Position numbers and translations under genes: made by a program
Notes under the pieces: generated by a model
The model's database searches: none
Seen by the model: only the letters and a program-made list of their open reading frames with translations
What the model was told of the DNA's origin: nothing
Part shown: positions 55,365 to 64,000 of the stretch, one piece after another
Position numbering within the stretch: position 1 is the first letter of the stretch
How the letters are laid out: every line of letters begins with the position of its first letter
From: Clarireedia homoeocarpa
Lineage: Eukaryota > Ascomycota > Leotiomycetes > Helotiales > Rutstroemiaceae
DNA: 64,000 nt
Reading direction: 5' to 3'
Assembly: GCA_001465935.1 (NCBI GenBank)
Contig: LNKV01000048.1
Coordinates: 62,001-126,000, forward strand

Positions 55365-55619
55365 TTACTCCACAAAACGCGTCTGATCATCATACTGTTT
55401 CGTAGTTTGATGCAAGCTCTTTTTCTGATGTTCATATTTAATGGATTTCTTCACACTCACCTGCACATCATTGATAAAATCGAAGGACTGTCCTTTGGCC
55501 CGTTTCGTAGTTTGATGCAAGCTCTTTTTCTGATGTTCATATTTAATGGATTTCTTCACACTCACCTGCACATCATTGATAAAGTCGAAGGACTGTCCTT
55601 TGGCCCGTGTTCTTTTCAT
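55365..55619 (-). CDS. Small ORF with in-frame 105-bp tandem duplication
   Basis: ATG at 55619, 84 residues. It is built of two 35-residue copies (RAKGQSFDFINDVQVSVKKS, then IKYEHQKKSLHQTTK) followed by QYDDQTRFVE and a stop. The DNA copies are about 55401-55505 and 55506-55610 and differ at one base (AAAAT/AAAGT) in the part I compared. The duplication length is a multiple of three, so the frame is kept. The basic, hydrophilic sequence has no recognised domain. It could be a real small gene, a fragment, or a chance frame through a duplication; a plus-strand frame of 74 codons also exists over the same DNA. Confidence 0.3.
   Translation of the reverse strand: MKRTRAKGQSFDFINDVQVSVKKSIKYEHQKKSLHQTTKRAKGQSFDFINDVQVSVKKSIKYEHQKKSLHQTTKQYDDQTRFVE
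55401..55610. repeat. 105-bp tandem duplication
   Basis: Two adjacent copies starting CGTAGTTTGATGCAAGCTCT at 55401 and 55506, nearly identical. Recent duplication. Confidence 0.95.
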
Positions 55620-55733
55620 TTTACAAAATAAAAAATTTGTCTTGAGATTTTTGTCTTTTCTTCCCTCGTAATCCTAGCAGAAGATACTAGTGAGACCACA
55701 AACCATTAGTTGGTGTTAGAGTTGACCAGCTGA

Positions 55734-56933
55734 TCATTCTCTGGTTTCCCACGGATACGTTGGTCTGAGGTGTGGTGGTGTAAGTTCACCAGAGGATGAT
55801 GAAGCAGACTCGAAGTCTTTGCCTTGTTCTAGCTCTGAAGCGTAGCCCATGCAAGTTTCTGCTTCTTCGTCGTCTTCACTGTCTTCTCCATCGTCTTCCC
55901 CTTCTGATTCTCTCCTCTCCTTCAGGGCTTCCAACATCTGCTCCAGCTGCTTTGAATCAAGTTTGTGAAGATTATGGCTATACACTCTACTACTGATGGC
56001 GTGCTCGGAACGGCGGGTTGCAATGAACAATGGATCTGTGGCCATCTGCTGCCAAGATATTTCTTCTTGCAACAACTCGCATAGCCTGATTTCTTCCTCG
56101 GTCGTCCAACAAGTTCTACTACCTGTTGGTGCCTCAACTGCATTTAACCCTAGACGTTTCCTACGATGGGCTTTTAACATCTCTACTGTGCGATCGGGGA
56201 AAAGCGGCAACACCGCCTCCCAATTTATCTCCCGGCTCATGTCGGCAACGAATTTTTTGCTCCCTTCCTCTTCGTCCGGCGCCACTAAAAATCCATTTGC
56301 AATTTTCTCCGGGGTACCTAGATACCTATCCCAAATTGCTTCCTCTTCCTCCGTCCATGACAAACCTAAATCCCTCCGATGTGGCACAAGTGCCACTGTC
56401 GATGACATCTTCTGTCCTTCACGAAATCCAACCAACCTATCTCTGTCATCGAGCACCAAGATCCCGTACTCATGGCGCTTTTGCAAAAACTTGTATCGTT
56501 CCCAAAGCGCTTTTCCGGCATGCCGCGGAACTTTGCCAGTCAGAAGGCCCAGCTCCACGTTCTGCGCTCTTCGTGCCGCAGACACTTTCTTAACGCTCTT
56601 CCTCCAATACTCTGCGTTACCCATATAACTGTCGGTTTCTGCCTTCCGTCCATGTTGCCATATGACGGCGTCTTCTACGAGATAGTAAGGGCATGCCACG
56701 CGGTACAAAGACTTTTCGGGTACTGGATATTTTTGTTGTCGTTCCATATCGTCGTCTGACATCTCAATAGCTGTGCTTTGGGAATATCCTAGGTTAGCTT
56801 TCGTCGATGCTAAGTCCGAGGCTGCGGGATCTTCAGTTGTGATCGGTGAGTGGGCTTTTGGTCCTGCGTAGGTATTCATTTCGAAAGCGCGGTTTCCGGA
56901 GATGCAAACTGGTTCGTTGATATCACTCATCAT
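55734..56933 (-). CDS. SANT/Myb-like domain protein B, paralog of the gene at 49780
   Basis: Single exon, 399 residues, ATG at 56933. The block YYLVEDAVIWQHGRKAETDS .. GILVLDDRDRLVGFREGQ parallels residues ~100-190 of the protein at 49780. A SANT-like unit follows (CWTTEEEIRLCELLQEEISW, QQMATDPLFIATRRSEHAIS). Another helical unit WTEEEEAIWDRYL and INWEAVLPLFPDRTVEMLKA matches the INWEAVAAKYFPGRSS unit. The C-terminus is acidic (GEDDGEDSEDDEEAE). Same family, diverged by length and sequence, on the opposite strand. Probably nuclear. Confidence 0.72.
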   Translation of the reverse strand: MMSDINEPVCISGNRAFEMNTYAGPKAHSPITTEDPAASDLASTKANLGYSQSTAIEMSDDDMERQQKYPVPEKSLYRVACPYYLVEDAVIWQHGRKAETDSYMGNAEYWRKSVKKVSAARRAQNVELGLLTGKVPRHAGKALWERYKFLQKRHEYGILVLDDRDRLVGFREGQKMSSTVALVPHRRDLGLSWTEEEEAIWDRYLGTPEKIANGFLVAPDEEEGSKKFVADMSREINWEAVLPLFPDRTVEMLKAHRRKRLGLNAVEAPTGSRTCWTTEEEIRLCELLQEEISWQQMATDPLFIATRRSEHAISSRVYSHNLHKLDSKQLEQMLEALKERRESEGEDDGEDSEDDEEAETCMGYASELEQGKDFESASSSSGELTPPHLRPTYPWETRE

Positions 56934-57306
56934 GGAAGTTTAGATGTAGAAGTGAGGATGGGGAGATGGGAAATGGTATAGAGTCGTCATGTTATGTTTC
57001 TTTTGAGCTGGTTGTTCTAGATGATTTATGCGTTGTTTTATTGCTATTAGATAGATAGACAAGTTATAGAAATGTATCAATGTTAGCTCGATCGTGCAGC
57101 TTTCTTTGTAGTTTTGCAGATGAAATACATTGTTCATCTAAGTTACTTGGTTGTTGTTTATGTTCATGTTCCCTCAAGGACTGTTCACTTGTGTGCATCC
57201 AAGACATCCCGATACATTAGTTAGTTCATGAGCTCAGATGTAATCTTTAAGACTTGCTAAACTAGATACAATAGTTGTAGTAGGAAGTTACTTTGCTGCA
57301 AGATGG

Positions 57307-57308
<2 letters not shown>

Positions 57309-57337
<29 letters not shown>

Positions 57338-57338
57338 A
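57309..57338. repeat. (TATG)n microsatellite
   Basis: About seven uninterrupted TATG units. Confidence 0.9.
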
Positions 57339-57380
57339 TATCCAAGACTCATCATACTACACCATCACATACCAAATAAA

Positions 57381-57407
57381 TCATCATCATCATCATCATC
57401 ATCATCT
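57381..57407. repeat. (TCA)n microsatellite
   Basis: About nine uninterrupted trinucleotide units. Confidence 0.9.
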
Positions 57408-58312
57408 CCATCACATAATCTTGACTATCATATCAATCAATTCACGATATAATATAATGCACACGGAACAAAAAGTTCTTTGCAAATCAATAAGTTATAA
57501 GTAATGAAGGACAAGTTTTCTAGAAACCCCCACAAGAAAATATGTGGATGTATGTATTGTATAAGTTATTCTTACTTATTCCCTGCAAACCTATCCAGCA
57601 CCTAAAATAAAATAAAATATCTCCCTACTGAAGAAGAAAAACCCGAGGAGGTACAGGTAGATCGGTTAGTTAGTTGTTTATCAATCAACCAATCAAATCC
57701 TGTCCTATAAGAAGAAGTTTTTTTGAAAAAAAAAAGAAAAGAAAAGTGTGAGTTTGAAACTCAAGAAGTATTTTAAGAAGAAGATATCCATCGCACGCAA
57801 AGGATAGATAGATAAGATGTTTTTCTTTTCCTTAAAAACTTGGAGCTTGAAGCTTGAGCTTGGGAGTCGAGACTCAACTCGAAATGGGTCGAAATCGATG
57901 GATGGCGAGATCGAAAAGAAGGGGTTGAAAAGGGGTTGAAAAATGAAGATGAAAGGTGCGAGATATCGATTTAAGAGATCGTTATTTCGCGGTACCACTC
58001 GATGAAAGAGGTCCGATGGTGTGTGTGTGTGTGTGGGAGCGGATTGTATGTATGTTGAGTGTATGAATTTTTTTTTTTTGGTTTTTTGAAGTTTTTTGGA
58101 AGTGGTGTATGTATGTACAGATGTAGCAGTTTGTCTTGTGTAAAGCCGGGAAAGATTTTATATTTGTCTGTTGCGTGTCTGTCCGTCTAAAAAGGTCGGT
58201 AGGAGAAGAAGAAGAGATCGATAGCGGTATATGATATGATATCCACACCCTCCCTACTTACTCCCAACCCAGCCCAGTCTAGCACAAGATCTTTAAAGAT
58301 TAAGTAAAGAAT

Positions 58313-58480
58313 CTATGCTTTCTGGAGAGTACATCCACGAGTAGGATCCTTCTGGATGGTGCAGCCGCGCGTGGGATCTTTCTGGATGTTGCAGCCGCGA
58401 GTGGGATCTTTTTTGGCGGAGCAGCTGAGGGTGGGGCTGCCGGCCGTTTGAAGGCTACATCCGCGTGTTGGGGATTGCAT
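58313..58480 (-). CDS. 55-residue ORF with tandem Cys-containing decapeptide repeats
   Basis: ATG at 58480, TAG at 58313-58315, 55 residues. After MQSPTRGCSLQTAG come four decapeptide units of pattern [SD]PT[RL][GS]C[SNT][AIL][KQ]K: SPTLSCSAKK, DPTRGCNIQK, DPTRGCTIQK and DPTRGCTLQK, then Ala and stop. Five Cys, one per unit plus one at the start. The DNA units are 30 bp and differ mainly at synonymous positions (CGC/CGT, GGC/GGA, TGC/TGT), which suggests selection on the peptide. A TATA-like CTATAAAA lies about 125 bp upstream. No signal peptide and no KR (KEX2) sites, so neither a pheromone nor a KEX2-type RiPP precursor is indicated. Family not recognised; it is below common gene-caller length limits. 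Confidence 0.6.
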   Translation of the reverse strand: MQSPTRGCSLQTAGSPTLSCSAKKDPTRGCNIQKDPTRGCTIQKDPTRGCTLQKA

Positions 58481-58600
58481 TTTGAAATGAAGGTTTTTTT
58501 TATTTTTTTTTGGTTTTCGGGTTTGAAGGGAAGTATTTTGAAGTTAGTGTTTTGTGGTTGGGGAGAAGGGAAAGAGGATGGGATGGGGAGAGGGGAGGGG

Positions 58601-58610
58601 GTTTTTATAG
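58601..58610 (-). promoter_or_regulatory. TATA-like element upstream of the decapeptide-repeat ORF
   Basis: CTATAAAAAC on the minus strand, 121-130 bp before the ATG at 58480. It supports transcription of the small ORF but may be fortuitous. Confidence 0.35.
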
Positions 58611-60667
58611 ATGAGGTGAACAGATAAGGGGGCGGGGGAAAGGCTAGAGGGAAACAATAAAGAAGAGAGAGGAGGGTTTAGGAAGTAGTGTGAGTGAGAG
58701 GAGGTGTGAAGAAGAGAGAGGATGAAAGGAAAAGAAAAAGGAGCAGAAGCAGTAGAAGGAAATCAAGGACCAAAGAGATAAAATCCCCACTAGAGGATGA
58801 TCAAGGGAGATATAAAGAAACATATGAAGCAACCATAGAAGACTAAAATGCACGAGGACACTAAACACAAAAGTAGAAAGGTTCTAGAAGGTGTGTTCTC
58901 GTGGTCATAGAGGGTGAACTTAAAGAAAGAGGATTTAAGGAGGGTGCGAGGGAAGGAGGGATGACGGGGAAGAGGCTAGACGGGTATTAGAAATCTTCTA
59001 GAAGAGTGGAAGGTGTAAATTATTTGGAAGAAGAATCAAGGAAGCCGAATGATTTCAAAGAAATTACACTACTAATGTATTTCAGATGAGATGAAGAAGG
59101 CCCCCCACCCACTGAAGGGGCGATATCTATCAGCAGCATTCGAATGGGGAATTAAGAAGTCATAAAGACTTTGAGATGCTGGTGGCATGTATTAAAAACC
59201 CATCAGCGGAAAAGTTCGGGATCGGGCATATGCATCGATGGGAAGGCGGTAGAGATAAAGAAGCACATGTATCTATGCGAGCTCTGTTCTTGTGGGATTG
59301 ATATGCAGGGAATGATCTAAGTAAGATCATGAAGTATATCTCAAAACTTCAGCCCCAAGAATCCGGGGAAAAAAGAGAAGAAAAAGATAAGGATAGATGA
59401 AAGAAATGGAGAGTATGGCAAAGTCATCATCATGATCCACATATTCAGAAGGAAAGGACAGGTCCAGAAGAAGGAGAAGTTCTAGAAGCAAATTCGAATC
59501 CAGATGTAGAAGGGGGAAGAGAACAAGCATTCATCCCAGGAGTAAAAGAAAATGAAATGATAGCATGGGAGGGAGAAACAGGAAAGAGAGGGGGAAGAGG
59601 AAGAAAGATCTGCTCGCGCGAAGCCGACATACTAGATCAGGAGCTAGAGAATGTACCTCCAACCAAGTACTTGAAAGACCATCTATCCCGCCTCTCAAGG
59701 CGTCTGAAGATTGTTCATATCTCAAAGCTCCCATACTATACTATACCTCCAGGTGACCAAGCAAGCAAACAAAAAAGTAAATGAAAGGATCCATCCTATC
59801 ACCTGTACATCCAATCCTTCCCCCTCTCATTCCCAGTAAACCAATCCCCAAACTCCAAGCCAATCTACTCCGCTCCATTCCAAAAGAGAGAGAGAGATAA
59901 AATAATAATCACCCAATCAAGAACAGTAAAGCAACTCGCTAACCCTGTTACTATTGTTCCTTTTCTCCCTTTCAACGTCCCTTAACATTGTTCTCCTCTC
60001 GCTTCTCGTTTTTGCATTTCATGAAAAGAATCACAAAGAAACAAATAATCTCACCTCCTTAGAATTGTCCTTCTACTACAACATTCCAATGTCTTAATAT
60101 TGTTCATTCAATCTCTTTGTCTCCATTTATGCATTCCCCACCCCCGCCCCCTCCCCCTCGCTTCTCCCCCCTTTCCTCTCAAGCATATACGAGCTTCACT
60201 TGACAGTATTGCATCCCATACTCACAGCGCCAGTGCAAACAAACGCAACACTGAAATGCTTTGAAAGAGTAATTTGTAATTATCCCCACTACAGTACCAC
60301 CGGTAAATTCTATCTGCCTTATTCGCTTTTCTTTCGACCAATGTGCCAAATCCATAACCAAACCCCATATTCAAAACCTTTGAGCTTTCTTTTGAATCTA
60401 CCGCGAATATTTTCTTCTGGGATTTTCCATGGCCCGCAATTAATTTATCCCAACTCCTAATTCCCAAAAACCGTTCATCCCGTTGCGCCGAAATTCGATG
60501 GATTTTGTCGTTGTTCGTTCGTGATTCGTTCGCTCTGCTCTCGCTGAATGCTCGGTGGTTCGTACTATTTTTCAACCACAACACTCGGAAATCACAATTC
60601 CCAACCCTCAAATCTCACCAACCTTACGGGAATCATGTCATTCCTCCTTCTCCATCCCATTCATATC
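58611..60667. other. Intergenic, purine-rich, no gene supported
   Basis: About 2 kb. The plus strand is A/G-rich from 58620 to about 59640, then C/T-rich. Frames here are composition-driven and lack domains. It is flanked by the small ORF and the C2H2 gene. Confidence 0.5.
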
Positions 60668-61752
60668 CTATCCCATCATACGATCCTCAAAATTCCTCAA
60701 CTCAGCATCCTCCACTTCACCCCCCCTGGTATCCATAACAACATCATTTGCTCTCTCGATTCTCCCCCCCAAATCTTCTAAATCCAGTACCTCCACCCTC
60801 TTCATCCACGTCTCGGGCCAGATCAAATAAACTCCATGCACATCTCTCATATGCGTTTGCCATTCCTCGTCGAAGAGCGTTTCCCGATTGTAACAGGGCG
60901 TGAAGTGTTCTGAGGAGTGAGAATGGGTTTGGGACTGTGATTTACAGTGATCAAGGATGGCGAATCCTTCGCTACGGGATATAACTGTCCATTCGAATTT
61001 GGTGCGGAAAGCGTGGGACCGGAGGGATGAAAAAGGGTCCGCGGGCGGGGGAGGGGGTGAGGAGTGGGTTAGGAAGGAACGGTAGTTGGTGGAATTGGCG
61101 GTTGATGTAGATGAGTATGATATAGGAAGTCGAGCGAGGGATGCGCTTGCATTGGTGGAATATGAGGTTGGCATGGAAGGTGTGGGTATCGAATACGATG
61201 GGCGTTGAGCGATATTCGTATATGGCGATATCGATGAAGATGAATATGCTGATTGATGATGTTGCTCTTTGCCTATAGACATTATATGTGAAGAAGATGA
61301 TGATGAGGCTGATGGGTCATGTGAAGAACTCGGTGTGATCTCCCTATAATACATATGATAAGCGAGTGCACGAGGGGAAAGATGAAGAGAATGAATGAGC
61401 ATACAATCTTCCTCGACCACTTGCAGCTTCCGCTATAGTGAGGTTTAGACCTTCGTTCTTTATATGAATAGCGACATGCTTTAAGGGAAGAAATTAGTCA
61501 GGCGGCTCATAAGGCTGAGAGAGGAATTTATGATACCTTTCTGAGCTTCGCAGCAGTATCAGTCTCCTTTTGGCAAAACCCACAGACCGTTTCACATTTC
61601 GCTATCCGCAATATGCCGGTGGTGTTCCATGGTGGATGGGTATGACCCTTACTACAAGTAGTTGCAGGTAGCGAGCTCCTCCTTTCCATCGCTCGCGAAC
61701 AATTGAGCTTCAAGTCGTAATAAACAAATTGCGTTTGGGTTGTCATCACCAT
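60668..61752 (-). CDS. C2H2 zinc-finger protein, N-terminus uncertain
   Basis: Exons on the minus strand: 61537-61752, 61405-61478 and 60668-61343; introns of 58 and 61 bp (GTATCA..TTAAAG, GTATGC..TTATAG) keep frame, 321 residues from ATG at 61752. The finger CGFCQKETDTAAKLRK|HVAIH (C-x2-C-x12-H-x3-H) is made only after splicing across the first intron, which supports the model. It is followed by a Ser-rich disordered stretch (PSASSSSSSH), and by a C-terminal block NRETLFDEEWQTHMRDVHGV then YLIWPETWMKRVEVLDLEDL with a possible second His-containing unit. The start is unsure: an overlapping frame upstream (61652-61903) could supply another first exon. Function not known. Confidence 0.5.
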
Positions 61753-62980
61753 GAGGGTATGGGGTGGAGTGGCTTGAGAGAGGTGCTTTGATGTAGTGGA
61801 TCGTTTTTTCGCCTTCTCGAAGTTCCAAGTCAAGTTGATGCCCGGATGAAGACTTCGCAGTGTTTGTGGGCGAAGAAGTGATTACCAAGTTCGTGATGGC
61901 CAAGGAAAGATAATATGAATATATGAATATTCGATGTACCGTACCAGAAAGGAGAGTTGTTGTCTATGGCTTCTTCTCCTATAGTTTCATACGAAGGAGG
62001 ATATGACACAAGCAGAAAGCGGTGGCTTGAGACAGTCTGAAAGGACAGTTTCATCCGATCATACTTATATGATGGGAAATGGGAGGGCAAGAAAAGAGAA
62101 ATGGAGATGGAGATAGAAGTAGAAGTCTCCTACCAAGAAGTCCCCGGCAATGACAAGAAAGGAAAGCAAATGATAACGTTAATGGTGGGTACGCGTACAT
62201 GTTTTAATCGGTTGCGGCAGACGGGATAGGATGGATATACGGGATGATGATACTAAGATTCATCTTCTTCTTCTGCTTCCTCCGCTTCCTCCTTTTTTTA
62301 TTTTTTTATTTTTATTTTATTTTTTTATTTTTTTTCGATGTGTCGGGTTAGAATGGTATGGGTATGATTATGGTAACGGGGTAAGAGACCATAACATGTG
62401 TAGTAAGGTGGTCGAGCAGAACACGATGTTGCGAAGAGGTTCACGGTGGTGAGAAAGCGAGAAAGCGAGAAAGCGAGAACGATGGATTACCCGATATGGC
62501 AATAATCGCGAACAGTCAATTGGGCGTGAACCGGTGGCAGGAAATGCGATTGGTCGGCCATTCCCAAAGCCAAAAAAGAAGGGGACTAACTCAAGCAGCC
62601 AGGGGAGTGGCCGAGCCGCAACGCACGGCGCACGTGAGCTCGGATGGAAGGTGGAACATGGAACTGGGACATGGGGAGGAGGAAGCTGGGAGGACGGGGG
62701 GGGGAGGACGGGGGGACGGGACGGGGGGACGGGATTTGGAGAATGGGGAATGGGGGAGCAGCAAACCAGACAGAATCGAACCTTGGTTCTGGGTAGCCGG
62801 GTTGAGAGGAACATCGTAGCCGGGTCGAGTGGGACATCCAAGGACAGATTACGCGGGCAAGGAATGGGAAAAGGGAAAAGGGAGACGGCATAAAGGTGTG
62901 CAAGGTGTGCATGTGCAGGATAGCGGAAGATCCGAATGCAAGCAATCAATTCGGATGAACCACGGCCATACAGAATTCTA

Positions 62981-63018
62981 CACATCTTCACATCTTCACA
63001 TCTTCACATCTTCACATC
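62981..63018. repeat. 8-bp tandem repeat
   Basis: CACATCTT repeated four times plus a partial copy. Confidence 0.9.
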
Positions 63019-63739
63019 CATAGATTACTTGACCCCGAGTTTCATGCGGGTGCGGGTGTGGGTGTGGGTGTGGGTGAGGGTGTGGATGTGAAAAATGGTG
63101 GTGTGCTTGTCGTCCGGTAATTATTTTCTCGCAAGCTTACCTTACTGGCCGGCGAGGACCACCCGCTTCCCACTTCGCACTTCCATGCATCCCGATCTGT
63201 ACGCTCCCGAAGTCGATGAAGAAACAGAACATACGACATCCATTTCATTTGCTGGCTTGATCGATTGATTGACTGACTGGCATAACATAGAGCAGGACAG
63301 GCAAACAAGCACATGGGCACATGGGCACCACATGGGACTTTTTCAATAGAACTGCTTCCAGCAAAGGCAGCCCACGCACAGCAAGGTTCATACCGTAACC
63401 AAAGATCCCCAACGTCGAAACGAGGAAATGGCCGCGAGTCTCAAGAGTCTCACTCTCCTCGCGACTCCATCCGCAACCTCAAGATGGCGCAAGCGAGCGA
63501 GGGGGTAAGAAAATATAGGGTGAGATGGATTTGATAGTAAGGAAGGGTCCTCCATGACATGGCTCTTATTGATAACTTAGACATTGTACTACGTGATTAC
63601 TCAAAGCAGTAGAAAGATACGAAACTAGGATTCCACGTCTGCCTTGTTTTTGGCCAGGGTAAATATGAATGAATCGATGCATCCATGGTCGAGATACTCC
63701 ATCGTACATGAGATATAGATAGATGGATGTATGTCGATG

Positions 63740-63799
63740 CAGATAGCTGGCTTGCAGATAGCTAGCTTGCAGATAGCTAGCTGGCAGATAGCTAGCTGG
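63740..63799. repeat. 15-bp tandem repeat, four copies
   Basis: CAGATAGCTAGCTTG/CTGG units at 63740, 63755, 63770 and 63785. The inner GCTAGC/AGCTAGCT makes each unit partly palindromic. Confidence 0.9.
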
Positions 63800-63911
63800 C
63801 AGCTGGTACGTCGTAGTTAGTCGCATCTACGAATAGGATATTGCTCATGAAACAACACACCATCTTTTCGCAGTGCACCTCCTATACAGGCAATCTACAA
63901 ACAATTCCACC

Positions 63912-63952
63912 GACCATCCACAGACCATCCACAGACCATCCACAGACCATCC
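63912..63952. repeat. 11-bp tandem repeat
   Basis: GACCATCCACA repeated at 63912, 63923 and 63934, with a partial copy at 63945. Confidence 0.9.
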
Positions 63953-64000
63953 GCCGACAGTAGATCGACAAACCACTCAATCGGGCCCAAGATTTTCAAC

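Larger units (their letters stand above)
56934..58312. other. Intergenic, simple-repeat rich
   Basis: About 1.4 kb with ATGT and CAT microsatellites, purine-rich tracts and a (GT)n run at 58019-58034. No gene supported. Confidence 0.55.
61753..64000. other. Repeat-rich terminal region, no gene supported
   Basis: T-rich runs at 62283-62336, G-rich runs at 62690-62735 with G-quadruplex potential, GGGTGT repeats at 63046-63090, and several short minisatellites (listed). Long overlapping frames at 62368-62991 and 62496-62893 are due to strand composition. Confidence 0.55.

Noticed and set aside
58313..58480. Decapeptide ORF as mating pheromone or KEX2-processed RiPP precursor
   Set aside because: No signal peptide and no KR processing sites between repeats.
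62368..62993. Overlapping ORFs of about 120-207 codons on both strands
   Set aside because: Due to G-rich strand bias; no domains and mutually overlapping.
1..64000. CRISPR arrays, rRNA or mitochondrial DNA
   Set aside because: None seen. The tandem repeats lack spacers of regular length and the sequence is nuclear fungal in style.

Overview
This window is nuclear DNA from a filamentous ascomycete. The evidence is short spliceosomal introns (40 to about 175 bp, mostly GTRNGY..CTRAY..YAG), a HET-domain gene, a NACHT-ankyrin NOD-like receptor (NLR), fungal DUF families, an LSM3 gene split by introns, and a pogo/Fot1-like transposon whose stop codons look like RIP damage. The gene content and style suit Leotiomycetes (Helotiales and relatives), but that placement comes from memory of families, not from a search. 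Exon coordinates were worked out by hand from reading frames and splice sites.

Layout. 1-1.6 kb: RIP-like damaged transposase. 2.9-11 kb: ordinary genes (two small membrane proteins, a coiled-coil membrane protein, a nine-exon MFS transporter, a YwbE/DUF2196-like zinc-finger protein, a methyltransferase). 11.3-19.6 kb: an incompatibility/immunity island with an NLR carrying NACHT and near-identical ankyrin repeats, a separate SesB-like alpha/beta hydrolase on the same strand, and a HET-domain gene on the opposite strand. 19.8-34 kb: conserved housekeeping genes (mitochondrial PPR-like factor, LSM3, GTPBP1-type GTPase, a dehydrin-like protein, a DUF3431 protein, choline sulfatase). 35-41 kb: two degraded genes, a gene-poor stretch and a GPI-anchored secreted protein. 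42-57 kb: lineage-specific genes (membrane protein, DUF7580-like protein, C2H2 protein, two related SANT-like proteins, F-box/ankyrin protein). 57-64 kb: gene-poor, rich in simple repeats, with a tiny decapeptide-repeat ORF and a C2H2 gene.

Main result. The first exon of the NLR encodes a Gly/Asn-rich motif (NDFKGHYTSGGGTQLNG). The last exon of the adjacent hydrolase encodes a matching motif (NNFSGQFSSSGGKQFVG). A motif at the N-terminus of the receptor and at the C-terminus of the effector is the arrangement known for fungal amyloid-signalling NLR/effector pairs (NWD2/HET-S type). The inferred mechanism is that ligand sensing by the ankyrin repeats and NACHT oligomerisation would template amyloid folding of the hydrolase tail and switch on the hydrolase. 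The HET gene next door may belong to the same cell-death island but carries no such motif.
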